From: Pomphorhynchus laevis
Taxonomy: Eukaryota > Acanthocephala > Palaeacanthocephala > Echinorhynchida > Pomphorhynchidae
Reading direction: 5' to 3'
DNA: 64,000 nucleotides
Assembly: GCA_012934845.2 (NCBI GenBank)
Contig: WNNJ02003641.1
Location: 186,001-250,000, forward strand
Positions within the stretch are counted from its first letter, which is position 1. The number at the start of each line of letters is the position of its first letter. The notes below the pieces were generated by a model that was given only the letters and a program-made list of their open reading frames with translations, ran no database searches and was not told where the DNA came from. The position numbers and the translations under genes were made by a program. Shown here in pieces: positions 47,061 to 59,109 of this stretch.

Positions 47061-47577
47061 TATCGTAGTTAAAGCTCCCGATGCGGTCTTAATATATGTA
47101 CCAGATAAATGGTTATATTAATCATCTCAACATTACCTTTTATATAGAATGGTTAACAATTTTATATAAACTTAGCCGTTTGTTAAACACCTTTTTGGAG
47201 CTTTTTTTAGATTATTCATTATTTCTAACCCAAAAAAATAAATAATTCAATTAAAACACTTTAATTTCACTAAAACGTGTTAAAGTCGACAGTTTGTACA
47301 CTAAATGTATATATTTCGATATGTAACTAAAATTGATTTTAGCAAAACTAGACTTTAGATTTAAAGTACTCTTAATGTAATAAAAAAGAGTTGGTGTAGA
47401 ATAAACAATTTGCTATTAATATTATGATTTAACGTAATTATTTTTAAGTAATCAAACGAAAACTTCAAAACAGTTATAATTTGCAAGTTGTTCCAATTTT
47501 ATCAAGTTGCTTCCATTTTAAAAATCAGTGTACATTTTAAAGCTTTATATCGACTTATTAAATTTACCAAAGTATAC
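47061..47577. other. AT-rich spacer with repeat echoes
   Basis: Phrases such as AAAATCAGTGTACATTTTAAAG and ATATGTACCAGATAAATGGT recur near 54130, 54540 and 55735, where they flank Penelope-like fragments. It is probably a non-coding part of those elements. No gene. Confidence 0.5.
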
Positions 47578-48145
47578 TAAGTGGCTCTTAACAAAAGTTA
47601 GAAGACCTTAAGATGAAAATGGGTGATATGGGGTAATATATAGAGTAAAGTGGGTGGTTATATTCTTTTGAATGAATCAAGTAATGTCCCGCAATGATCG
47701 GATCGATCTAATCTCCTGAATGACTACAAACTTTGTATCTCGACTAGATATGAGACTAAGTGCAGAAGCACTGTTCGAATTCCACTGAACAATGTTCAGA
47801 GAAAATGGATCTCGACTATTTCCTATTGCAATGATAAGCAGTGTAGATATTGGATATATTAGGTGGGTCCTGAGCTGGAAAGGTTGCCCTTCACAGATTC
47901 AGGCTCTACCGGGTGACCATTGACTGTGTCCGTGCTGGTGAGTAAATTATAATCATTTCCCTTATCGTTTTTAAATCCATCGAGTGTATCTTCATTCCCG
48001 TTGGAATACATGGACTTTTTCCCCCATAACTTTCCCTTCTTCTGAAGACGTATCGTTGTAGAAGCTGCAGATGCGGTCTGTTTGTTCGATGTAATCGAGC
48101 CAGACTCTAAAATATGCTGAGTATCATTAAATTTTCTAAACATAA
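47578..48145 (-). mobile_element. LINE 5' part, copy 2
   Basis: From AAGTGGCTCTTAACAAAAGT this segment repeats 46590-47035 with a few per cent difference, about 990 bases further right. The minus-strand frame 47859-48143 reads MFRKFNDTQHILESGSITSN and again NGNEDTLDGFKNDKGNDYN. Copy 2 extends further into ORF1 than copy 1. Either two insertions of one family or a local duplication. Confidence 0.8.
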
Positions 48146-48264
48146 TTTTCTAAACAAACTTTGAAATTTAACTATTGTTTCCTCTTGCTTCCAATCTATA
48201 ATTCTAATCATCTCATACGTTGTTATAAGTGAAGAATTATTGTGATTATCAGCTTTGATAAATT

Positions 48265-48570
48265 TGGTCGGAAATCCGTCTTGTCACTTAGTGCTAAGAG
48301 AACATACCCCGCCTTATATATAGTACGAAGTATAGTACTTCGTACTATACTTTTCGAGTCGTGATAGACATGCTGGACACATCTAACTAATCGTTTTAGA
48401 ACGTTATGTCGACGTAGGACATACCAAGTGAATTAATGCGGCACACGATCGAAGGCCTTCTTCAAATCAAGAAATGCAACATGAAGGGGTTTGCCTTTGT
48501 ATTGTTGCAGGCACCGCGCAGCGTCAATGCCGTTAGTGGTTCCATCATGAACGAGATATATTATATATAA
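48265..48570 (-). mobile_element. RTE-clade LINE RT fragment
   Basis: The minus strand reads QYKGKPLHVAFLDLKKAFDR followed by VPH, WYVLRRHNV, KRLVRCVQHVYHDSKS: RT motif A and the following helix of RTE elements. It is truncated on both sides. A 12-base inverted repeat, TAGTACGAAGTA-TAG-TACTTCGTACTA, lies at about 48325-48351 at its downstream edge. Confidence 0.78.
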
Positions 48571-48699
48571 TAAACCAGCAACCGTTTTTGAATGACCTTA
48601 AAACTCGAATTTATCTTCCCAGAACTCAAGCTTACGATGTCGACTATTGCTCGATGTCATGAAAGCATGGCAAATATAGATACTTCGCTATACAAAACA

Positions 48700-49200
48700 T
48701 CAATTGCAATGTATAATTATAACACATATAATCAGATCAGCTAACTAAGTCTACGTATTTTATACGATGTATAAATAAAAATAAGGATAAATAATAAATA
48801 ATTATATAACATTTTATAAAATTTATATTTATATCAGGTTAAAATATAAAATTGATATTTAAAATAAAAGTCAATATTTATAAGTTGACTAATAAATAAC
48901 AGACTATGTATAAGAATAAGATTATAGGTCATCAGGAGTAACTGCTATGTCATCAGATTTCAACCGCTATTCCTCTAACCGACATTATTTACATAATATT
49001 ATAAATATTTATTATATATTTATATAAATATAATACATTATATAGTACAATGATTTTAATAGTTTCGAAACGCGAGAAATTCAATACCGTCTAGAGAATA
49101 AACTTATTTTTGGAGATGTTCAAAAAAATGATATAAAGATTTAAGGTCATCAGGAGGAACTGCTATGTTATCAGGTTTCAACCGCTATTCTTGGACCCAT
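48700..49200 (-). repeat. Family R copies, minus strand
   Basis: Near 48750-48960 the minus strand carries the long tail version of R (AGACTTAGTTAGCTGATCTG through TATAAATTTTATAAAATGTT). A second shorter copy is at about 49140-49200, showing TCATCAGGAGGAACTGCTAT on the plus strand. Confidence 0.75.
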
Positions 49201-49324
49201 TTATTTTTTTTATAAATATTTCTAAATAATTTATTATATTTAACTTGATTGCATCTGGAGCTGAAATTCTTCTGATTGTGGCACGATATTATCCTCACAG
49301 GTATTGTTCCTATTTCAATACGGC

Positions 49325-49510
49325 AAGATGCTACTAATCAGCCTGGGTGGGTCTCACCAGCTGCTCACCCAGACCTACATTTTACGTTTCGACCCTCATT
49401 ATCTGCTTACTCCGTACACTGGTGCTGATCGGATCGGAACTCAGGACGTCTGTATCTCGATTCAACGCTATATCCACTAGGCTGGCTGGTCCAGCGGTGT
49501 AGATATACAT
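49325..49510 (-). repeat. tRNA-headed SINE
   Basis: On the minus strand it begins near 49500 with a tRNA-like head: A-box region TAGTGGATATAGCG and B-box GAGTTCCGATCC. The body then reads GAGGGTCGAAACGTAAAATG, TAGGTCTGGGTGAGCAGCTG and GTGAGACCCACCCAGGCTGA. The body is shared with the two inverted arms at 9193-9415. Pol III-type head plus conserved body is the normal SINE layout. The 3' end near 49330 is not clear. Confidence 0.75.
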
Positions 49511-50454
49511 TCATGTATATTGCTTTCGGTAGGGGATCGTATTTATATAAATAAATATTTATAATCTTATTTAATGTCACATATAATCCTAAATTATCTC
49601 TTTATTGTCGCTATAAATCTTTTATATATTATCGTCTACACTCATTTCGATAGTATTTTCCAAACGAATTCAAATTATTCCTCAACATTAAAAAACAGAT
49701 TAGGTTTTATTAAGTTATAATATAAAAATGTAAAAACAGGAAATATAAGTCTTTAGTGATAATTTTGGAAAACAAAACAAGACCCGGTCTTAAATAAGAG
49801 AAACACGTTAGAAAAAGCTGTATTGTCTTAACAAATTTTAATCCATATGTCGATTTCTATTGTGAATCAGAAAATTGATGGATAGAATAATAAAATATTT
49901 AAAGAATGAAGTATTTTGTTGTTTTCTTGCTCTTTAATATAGAAGCATATATTATAATTAACATAATTTTTGGAGGACAAATTTAATGAAACATTTTTTT
50001 GTAATATATGATCTTGTCTTATTGCTGTCTTGGGGATGTAATTTTATTGAATTATTAATGCCTCTACTTTTAAATATGTCAGTGACACTGGATGCCGTTT
50101 AGCAGTTAATGCGATTATACAATAAGTCAAACAAAATAGAAAATTTAATAAGTTCTATATATAAAAAATTACAGTTTTTAACGTGTATTCTTCTGCGTTG
50201 GAATTGCACCCAATACTTCCAACAAAACATATTTACTAACAGATATTTAAAATTTAGAAATATTTTTTTAATTAAAAGATTAGTGTATTACTTCAATGCA
50301 GTTTATATGATTTTACATATTACATTATTCTAATTTTACATATTTTTAATATTTTATGATTAATAATTATTTATTAATCATAAATTATGTCATATTTATG
50401 TAAACTTTTGACCATTTAAAGAGAAGCCGCTTAAAAAGCTGTCAGTGCCAACAG
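49511..50454. other. AT-rich spacer, nothing recognised
   Basis: No element or exon was placed. A plus-strand open frame at 50109-50333 is low-complexity and probably chance. Confidence 0.4.
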
Positions 50455-52240
50455 AATGCTGTTTAGCATAGTTTAAGAATAACTAATTTACCTATATTTT
50501 TTAATAAAAATTCAAGGTTTTAACATTAAAAACTAGAAGACAAAATATTGATTTTGTAATGCGTATTTTAGAAAAATAATTTTGACTAATGATAAATAAC
50601 GTGAGACAATCATAGAACTTTGTTTTTTAAGATTTTTATGTACTCACTATACATATTTTATCATTTATGTGGCTAATATTATCGATAAATTGTCATTGGT
50701 TTACTATTATAACTCTTAATTCCATATTTTATAAAAATACATTAATCTTATCACTTTGTTGACACACAACCTATTTAACTATTTAGTGTGTATTTTGTTT
50801 ACTAAATTGATAATCTGAAAATAATCTGATTTTGATTTAGTTCAAGTCTTAAAATTCTAAATTCACAAAAATTATTTTTAAAATTAAAAGATAATTATAT
50901 GATAAGAATTTAATGCATTGATATTTTTATAAATAATTATAGATAATTATTTATTAATTATTAATTAATCGGAAAATGAACCGATTTTTGATTTAGTGCT
51001 CGTCTTAAAATTCTGAATTCACAAAAATTATTTTTAAAATTAAAAGAAAATTATATGATAAGAATTTAATGCATTGATATTTTTATAAATAATTATAGAT
51101 AATTATTTATTAATTATTAATTAATCGGAAAATGAACCGATTTTTGATTTAGTGCTCGTCTTAAAATTCTGAATTCACGAAAATTATTAATTATTAATTA
51201 ATTAAATTAATATATTAAAAATAGTTAATTAATTTGTAGATAATTAATTAATATATAATTAATTATGTCATATTTGAATTAAAATTAAATTAAAATAATA
51301 GGATTTACGTTAAATCTAGAGTTGTTTGTTGGTTTTATCAAATAAGCTTTATCAATCAAATCTTTTAATTTTTTCATGTGAATTAAAAATGGTTTTACAA
51401 TTTAAATTCTTAGAATTCAGTTTTAATTATCATCTTCAATGTATAAAATACAACGGTACTTTATAAAGAACATTTAGTGTTAGTTTAATGTGTTAATTTG
51501 AACAGAAATGCTTGACTGACATTTGAAAAGCTAAAACGACATTGACAGGCAACATTTACTGGCACATAAAATGACGGTGCTTTTTTAATTGTGATAATGT
51601 CATTTCACTACATAATGGATCTATAGTTATTCCAAAGGCCGAAGTGCTGGACTCCTCCTTTGTAAATCAAGTTCTGAGGATCTTTCACTAGATCAAAGCG
51701 CAATTGGGTGTAGCTCCGTATAACCGGAAGGCATACAATCTTGAATTCAGATCATGTATCTTGTTAATGAGATGTTTGCCTAAGGCAAATTATGTATTTG
51801 CGCTAGGATACTTTGATGTCTTTGAATAATCCGGCTTAATGTATCTGAGTATTTATTCTTAATTAGCATTCAATGATGGGTTGTTTACGAACTAACAGTT
51901 TGAAAAATCTCAATTATAAAATTATAGATTGAAAATGAGATTTGATATTTGAAAAATCATTAATCTCAAATTGTGGTATGTTGCCATAAAACAATTATTT
52001 ATAATAATCAATTAATATATTTATTATATTTAAAATTATCAAAAATAAATTAAAATAATATTAAAAATAATATTCTGCTTAATGTATCTGAGTATTTATT
52101 CTTAATTAGCATTCAAAGATGAGTTGTTTACGAACTAACAGTTTGAAACATCTCAATTATGAAATTAGAGATTGAAAATGAGATTTAATATTTGAAAAAT
52201 CTTAAATCCCAAATTATGGTATGTTGAGTTTCGTATGAGA
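50455..52240. repeat. Long interspersed repeat, copy 2
   Basis: It matches 9680-12340 from GAATGCT and TTAAGAATAACTAATTTA onward, lacking the 249-bp array. Its own peculiarities: a 140-base segment around AATCGGAAAATGAACCGATT is duplicated in tandem (about 50970-51180), and the block CTGAGTATTTATTCTTAATT to GGTATGTTG is doubled (51845-51970 and 52085-52225). Confidence 0.8.
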
Positions 52241-52334
52241 TACAATTATTATTAAATATTATTATTAATTATTATTAAATAATTATTACAAAACAATTAT
52301 TTACAATATTTTATTATTATAATAATGAACATAA

Positions 52335-53250
52335 TATATATAATTGATTGATTGATTGATTCTTTATTAAATAAAAGTGAACATGTTATAAAATACAAAT
52401 AAGCAACTATCTCTGTTTAATTTGTGTACAACTTCTTTAAATTTGATAAAAAATAAAAAATAAAAAATATATAATAATAAGGATCATTTGCAGCTGTCGA
52501 AAAGGTAGGATAAACACTAATCAAGAAAAATTGTTTTACTGAGCTGTGGAGATTGTCAATTTACAACCTTCTGGATTTTCGACTCTGCTCTTCTAATGAT
52601 CTAACAGCTTTGAATATGAACGAAGATGAAAACTTTTCGATTGGAGGTGCTTTCAAGCCAAACTTTTTATGACCATATTTAATCTGTATAGTACAATTAG
52701 TATGCCCGAAACAAAGTTCAAATAATTGGGATATAAACTTTATATTACGAGCGAGTTTGGTAAACACCATGTTTAAAACTTCCGCGAGAGTGACTAAATT
52801 TTTTCCACAAATGCGCTCCGCGAACCTATGCATTTTTAACATTTTTTGAAGGTCTCGTGAGGCTACATTACACAAAGCGGGATATCCATAAACTAGTAAT
52901 GATCTTACTAATGCAATATATACAACCTCAAACTGAGTGAGAGAGGCTACTAATGCCGAAATGCGCCTTAGCAGATAAAGTCGGCTACTGCATTTTCTGA
53001 CGACCTCATCAAAATGAAGAGACCAAGACAGGTTGGCGGTAAAATTAATGCCTAGTATTCGAAGACTATTACCACGTTTCAGCCCATGATCGACTATCGA
53101 TGGGCTATGTCGACTCTTTAGGTTGATATGCATAATTTTTGATTTTGATCAATTTAAGCTCAATAGATTTAGGTCAGTCCATTTAATCAGATTGTCCAAC
53201 TCTAGCTCAACGTCTCTATTAGAATTTAATTTAATTCGTCGAATTCTATT
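52335..53250 (-). mobile_element. CR1/jockey-type LINE 3' end, RT C-terminus
   Basis: An open minus-strand frame of 190 residues (53133-52561) encodes LRILGINFTANLSWSLHFDE, VVRKCSSRLYLLRRISALVA and VYIALVRSLLVYGYPALCNV, the thumb region after the RT core in jockey/CR1-like elements. Just upstream on the minus strand, beyond one stop, is LELDNLIKWTDLNLLSLN, so the fragment reaches about 53240. The 3' untranslated end finishes in TTTAATAAAGAATCAATCAA, a short AATC repeat tail at about 52340-52365, typical of such LINEs. It is 5'-truncated. Confidence 0.87.
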
Positions 53251-53640
53251 CGACGAACTTACAATTATGGAGAACGTGCTTAATTACGAACTTACAATTA
53301 TAATTAATATAATTATTACTATTTATTATTTAAAATTTTGTTAATTATTGATGATTTTATTGTTCTATAATAACAACTCTGAGTAGCAGAAACAATTGTA
53401 TTTCAACGTTTAATAAATATACATTGAAAAGAACTAAGATATAAAGTTATAAAACCCTAAAGATGACGTGCAAGAGCGCCGTCGAAATATTGGATTATAA
53501 CCAAATTTATCACAATGTTTCCTAGCCTTCTAGCAATTAATATAAATTATTATTATTCTAATTTTGTAATTTTGTTGCTTTTAAGTTATTTACAAAATTG
53601 GCACATAAGTGCAACACAGTACATAATATGATTGACATAA
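53251..53640. other. AT-rich spacer
   Basis: It contains TCGAATTCTATTCGACGAAC and an ACAATTGTATTTCAACGTTT phrase also found at about 40400 and 41105. No gene. Confidence 0.4.
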
Positions 53641-54060
53641 AATATTTATCTATTAGTGAACAAATTTATTTGCGGATAAAATTGAATTATTAGAATCCTT
53701 AAATATTTTAATAAATCAAAATTATTTAAAAGTATGGACATCTATATTTAGACAAATAAAAGGTGTTCCAACGGGAGCTAATAGTAGCCCAATTATAGCT
53801 GCCTTTTTTAAGCTTTATAGAATATGAATTTGCTCATAACTGTGTAAAAACTAAATCTAAACAATATAAATATATGTTTCGATACATTGATGATATATAT
53901 GTATTTAATTCTAATAATGTTTATTCAATAAGCGAACAAATTTATTTAGAAAGCCTTATTCTTAATGAAAAATTCAAAGTTATTACACTCGTAGACTTGT
54001 GAAAATGACTTATGAACTTTAAAAAAATAAAATCAAATTGAAAGTTATCAGCATTACATA
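53641..54060 (+). mobile_element. Penelope-like RT fragment, copy 2
   Basis: It matches 24190-24500: DKIELLESLNILINQNYLKV, SIFRQIKGVPTGANSSPIIA and then, in another frame, FRYIDDIYVFN. Truncated on both sides. Confidence 0.75.
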
Positions 54061-54237
54061 AATTTAACGAATAGTATGTGGCATATTTGACGAATAGCTA
54101 ATGTCTTTGTCCGGACTGTTGTTTAGTTTAATGCTCCCATTTTAAAAATCAGTGCGCATCTTAAAGCTTTATATTGAATTGTTAACAGTTAAATTTACCA
54201 AAGTACTTATAATTTTTAATAAACAAAAAGTAATTAC

Positions 54238-54310
54238 TATTTCTAAATAACTCTAAAAATAATTCGAAAATAATTCTAAAAATAAATCGAAATAACTCTA
54301 AAAAGTACAG
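54238..54310. repeat. Minisatellite around AATAACTCTAAA
   Basis: Four to five imperfect units of about 13 to 15 bases such as AATAACTCTAAAAATAATTC lie in a row. Confidence 0.7.
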
Positions 54311-54734
54311 TAATAAGCCGGAGCTTACAAAATCCTTGCCGATCGGTGAGGATTTAGAATCTGATCATTCATTATAGTTATTTACAAAATTTAGACAGCA
54401 TGCAGATTAAATATTGTTGTATTCAATCATTTAAGTAATAATTGTAATCGATAAAAAAATAAAAATAAAAAAAATTACTATTTCTGTCTAAATATTGCTT
54501 ATACAACAACGGTTGTTTTTTCAAATTCTCCAATACTACCCGTTACGCAAACTATTGACATAAACTTTATATTTAAAGTATTTTTAATGTAATTAAAAGA
54601 AGTCGGCGTTGAATAAACAATTTATCATTAATATTTAGCTAAATTATTTTTTAAGTTACCAAAATTCCAAAACGGTTATAATTTGAAGATGTTACAATTT
54701 TATTATTATTTACGAAAACGGATATATTAGGTTT

Positions 54735-55190
54735 CACCAGATGTTTAATTGATATATCAAGTAAATATAGATATATGGATAAAATTGAATTATTTGTATC
54801 GCTATATATTTTGATAAATCAAAATTATTTAAAGGTAGGGACATCTATATTTAGACAAATAAAATGTGTATTAGTGGTTGGTAATAGAAGCTCAATTATA
54901 GCTAACTTGTTTTTAAGCTTTACATAACATCCATTTGTTCATAACTGATTAAAAATAAATCTAAATTATATAAAGATATAAAATATGTTTCGATATATTG
55001 ATGATATATGTGTATTTAACTCTAACAATTTTTATTAAATAAGCAAACAAATTTATCCAGGTAGCCTTATTCTTAATAAAAAATCCAAAGTTATTACAGA
55101 CTTGTGGACTTGTGAAAATGACTTGGGAACTTTTAAAAAATAAAATCAAGTTAAAGTTATCAGTAATACATAAATCCAACTAATAGTGCG
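54735..55190 (+). mobile_element. Penelope-like RT fragment, copy 3
   Basis: It again starts with a DKIEL-like phrase and ILINQNYLKVGTSIFRQIKC at 54775-54870, then FRYIDDICVF around 54990. More decayed than copy 2. The spacer between copies 2 and 3 (54120-54720) contains the same non-coding phrases as 47280-47570. Confidence 0.72.
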
Positions 55191-55199
55191 GTGGATAAT

Positions 55200-55940
55200 T
55201 GCTATATCTGACTTTTGTTAATTCGTTTTAAAAATAAGTGTGCATCTTAAATCTTTAGATCGACTTGTTAATTCTTGAATTTACCAATTTTTGTTACAAA
55301 ATATCGGTAAAATAAAAATAACTAGCGTTTTTTTACGATTTCACAAAACATCAAGCATTTGTTTGTAGTAAATAGTACAAAATTAATAAAGATTACATTA
55401 AATAAATTAAAATGATGAAAAAACAATTTAATAATTATTTAATTAAAGTACTATAAAAATTACAAGTGTATAAGTATCTTTCGTTAGTAAACGGAAAGAA
55501 ATAAACAGTAAACTTGTTAACTCATGAGTTTATCAGAGTATTTATTATTATTTTTTCAATATTGTTTAGCTACGCTTTTGGAAGATTTCTTGAAAGTGTC
55601 GATCCCAGCCAGCTGTTAGTTAGTAGTTAAATTATTATTTTTATTGTGTACAATATAATAAAATATTATTTTTTGATAATATTTAAAATAATATTTTTAA
55701 ATAAAATATTATCATATTGTCTTGATATATGTACCAGATGAAATGATTATATTAATCATCTTATATTAACAATTTTATATAAACTAAGTCGTTTGTTACA
55801 CGACTTCACCGAGTTTAATACATTTAGTCACAAGGCATGTGATCTCTATTATGATATTCAAAAGTCAGTTTACTGAAATGCTAAAAAGCAATTTATTACT
55901 ACCGTCAGAAATGTAATTTTTTAGTTATAGAGTACAAAAT
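55200..55940. other. AT-rich spacer
   Basis: ATATGTACCAGATGAAATGA at about 55735 echoes 47095. Nothing else is recognised. Confidence 0.4.
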
Positions 55941-56350
55941 ACGCGATTATAAAGTAGTTTCAACAATTTCTTGACTGAATCACATTTTCTCTTTGTTTGC
56001 AGTCTCAAAACCAAATGTGTGTATAAGGTTGAAATTCATAATGTTAAAATTTCTATTTGTAAAAATTGCAACTATAAATATACGAATTTTCCTTAGTGAG
56101 GAAGATTTTTCTGAACGGGGATCTAAGAGTAGTCTGAATATTTTCTGTCAAGTATTGATAAGCTTTGCTTTTCGTCATTTTTATTTTATCATTATGGCCA
56201 TTGTTATTATAGTCCGTAAGTATTAATATTCATTGTATTTTTATTGATAATCATAGCATTTCCATTGTTTTAATTTAACGAGTATTGACGGTAGTTATAT
56301 TAGCAAAACAATCTATTTGCAATTAGATATAATTGAAAGAATTTTTTATA
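55941..56350 (+). repeat. Direct repeat flanking LINE fragment, left copy
   Basis: AAAGTAGTTTCAACAATTT, GTGTATAAGGTTGAAAT, GCAACTATAAATATACGA and TATTATAGTCCGTAAGTATT recur in the same order at 58760-59085. A further block near 56750-56865 corresponds to 59380-59475. The pair brackets the decayed LINE at 56.9-58.0 kb. Confidence 0.75.
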
Positions 56351-56879
56351 TATTTGTTTAATAGATTGCAAACTTATTCCAAAAATTTGCTTATTCGAAT
56401 TGTCTTATAGATTATTTGAAGCATTTTAACCTAGTCACAGCTTTATATTGGAAAATTCTCAACTTTTTGGATTAAATATCCCAACAGAATTTTGGGTTAA
56501 AACGCCAATTCTATTTGACCATTAGGATTGAAGAACGTGGCACAAGGAATTGATAGAAAAAGTAGTTTAGTAAATAATTCAACAACTATATTATAATAAT
56601 TCGGATTATTATATCCGGTTGAATTGACAAAATCCGGTTGAATGGACAAAATCTGTCCATTCAACCTTTGGCTTATAAGGCAACTTTACCAGATATATCA
56701 GTGGAAGCTATAGACAAGTACCAAAGGGCAAAGAAAACTTTAGCTCGATCAGTTACCTAATATATGACCTCTGTCAGAAATATGACTACGTAAAAATGAA
56801 ACTACGTATTATTGGTTACCACGATTTATTATTTGTCTTCTAATTTTCAATAATAATATCAGCAAGGATATTATTCTGC

Positions 56880-58045
56880 GATGCCTCATTGTAAACATTC
56901 AAATATGATCAGATGCTGTGTGTGTAATAGTCCTAACGCAAAATGTTAGGGATGTCGGTGAGCACAATAAAACAAATTAAAACAAATGAAAACACAATAA
57001 AAAATGTACATCATACTCGACGCCAAATTGCTGTCGTAGATATTCAACAGTTAGTTCATTGTCGAAAGTCGAAATGTAACTCTAATCAGGTATTAACCAA
57101 GCACATCAAGTTCAGCACACATTTGAAATCCTCAATGGCAAAGATCCAATGTCAATTTCAGACATTTATAATGTGGTCATTCAATGGCCTCCTAGTACGA
57201 TGAATCTTCCACAATGCGAAGCTAGTAAGAAATTCATTGACATAATAACCGAACTATATCAGAAAATTTGTGGTGAATTACCGTTAATGGACGACAATAT
57301 CTTGAAGTCCGCTACGGTGTTTTTTCTTTTTACAACGAAAAGTAGTTGTAGTTAATAACTGCCTCGATTGTCGTATACTTTTAGGGAAATATGGTCAGAT
57401 CAATGAACTATTTGAAGAAGCGCGTATATTGCAAGCTCGCTCAATTAAAAAAAAGTGAGACTACAGATAGATGAATTAAGATATACTGCAAGTTGATGGC
57501 ATAGTAGGGTCAAGGCAACTGTATCAGTATTAGCTGATGATGGAGGAATGGGAACGGTACTGCCAAATGTGAAAATTAATGAAGTTTCAGTGAGATTTGT
57601 TTAGGGATATACACCCTGAGCAGGCAGAAGTATGTGAAGATGTACTGCTTAATCATCCTCTGCCAAGAGCTAAGGAACCGCACTCTTTGACGTTCTTGGA
57701 ACTAGGCAGCGATTCCATTGTCCGGGTACTTAAATCAGTCTCTGGTTCGGCTGCGCCATCGGGATTCGATTTAGGTATTTGGGAGAAATGTTGATCTCCT
57801 TTGGGGAAACGTCAAGAAAACTAGCAGAAGCTTTGTCCGAGTTCGCAGTTAAATTGGCATCCGTAAGTATTAAACTGGAGATACTTGAACCATTTGTTGC
57901 TTGTAGGTTGGATGCCATTCCTAAGAAAAACGGAGGAATCTGACATATTGGTGTGGTTGATGTCAGCCAACGAATAATTTGAAAGGCAATCATAGAAAAA
58001 AAATTAACCTGCATAACGTTACGGGTGTTGATCAACTATATGACT
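56880..58045 (+). mobile_element. Restriction-like-endonuclease LINE, N-terminal part, decayed
   Basis: Plus-strand frames give IYNVVIQWPPSTMNLPQCEA, FIDIITELYQKICGELPLMD, then the pair LFDVLGT / LTFLELGSDSIVRVLKSVSG followed by SAAPSGFDLGIWEK, LISFGETSRKLAEALSEFAV and LEPFVACRLDAIPKKNGGI. The GPSGLD-like block leading to CRLIPLNK and RPIG is the RT entry of the same family as 33950-36250. The fragment stops at the RPIG region, about where the prospero-intron copy has its best-preserved part, so the two are complementary relics. Many stops and frame changes. Confidence 0.75.
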
Positions 58046-58756
58046 CTAACGCATTAGAATAGAACTATATATACATTTCCTTAGAGAAAAATTCAATTTT
58101 TATCCCTCGTTTAGATTACTATCAATCGATGCAACTAATGATTTCAATCGCTTAACGTACAGTAGTTATTCATTACATACCCTATATATGTTTCTCGTGG
58201 GCTCGCTAAATTTGTGTTACTTTATTTCAAATCGTTTTAATATTCGCATATACAACAGTGTTCTGGAAAATAGAAAATTCTTTTTTATTTTATAATATCG
58301 CTTATCTGTTTTCATTGTTTAATATAAAATATCTACTGTCTAAGTTTCCAAGTATAAGTGAAATTGAATCCGACTCGTAGACAATTATTTTTGAAAATTG
58401 TTCATTGGTAACAATGCAACAATCACAATGAACATAAACGTGACATAAAGGTGTATTGTCGGAAGTTTATACAAACAAGCTAATACAAGCCAAATGAAGA
58501 CAAATATTAATAAAATTCAGGATAAAGTCAATCCTTAGGTAAACAGATGTTCTGACACCCCTTTAAATACGTTTTTAAGTAACATTGAAATTGACTTTGA
58601 CTCATGAAGTTCTCAAATACATTTATTAAAGTTACAGCCACAACACATTTGATTACCTATTGCGTCATTCAAACTTTATCTCATGAAATGTAAAAACCAA
58701 CATTGCTACATACCAACAAAAGGCAACATTTTAGTTGTCGAGTAAACAAGACGTGA
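58046..58756. other. AT-rich spacer
   Basis: No gene or recognised element. Confidence 0.4.
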
Positions 58757-59090
58757 CTAAAAAGTAGTTTCAACAATTTTTGACTAAATCATTTTATTTT
58801 CGTTGTTTGCTGTTTGAAGATAAAATGTGCGTATAAGGTTGAAATACACAAGGTTGAAAATTGTATTTGTAAAAGTTTGCAACTATAAGTAGACTAGTTT
58901 ACCTGAGCCAGAAAGAGTATTCCTCAACGAAGATCAAGACGAAATCTAAATATTTTATCATTCTGAGAATTGCTATTATAGGCCGTAAGTATTGATAATT
59001 CCGGTGTTCAGATTTATTATAACAATTTTGCAGGTAATAATATCAGTAAAACAATATATTTTCACTTAGATATAATCCTAGACACATTTT
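58757..59090 (+). repeat. Direct repeat flanking LINE fragment, right copy
   Basis: Partner of 55941-56350 at about 75 to 80 per cent similarity by eye, same strand. Confidence 0.72.
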
Positions 59091-59109
59091 TAAATCCGGT
59101 TTTTATTAT

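Noticed and set aside
50109-50333. Small open frame as a gene
   Set aside because: Low-complexity, AT-driven composition and no splice or family support.
55941-59090. LTRs of a retroelement around the 57-kb coding fragment
   Set aside because: The repeats lack TG...CA ends and a target duplication, and the coding part is a LINE with restriction-like-endonuclease relatives.
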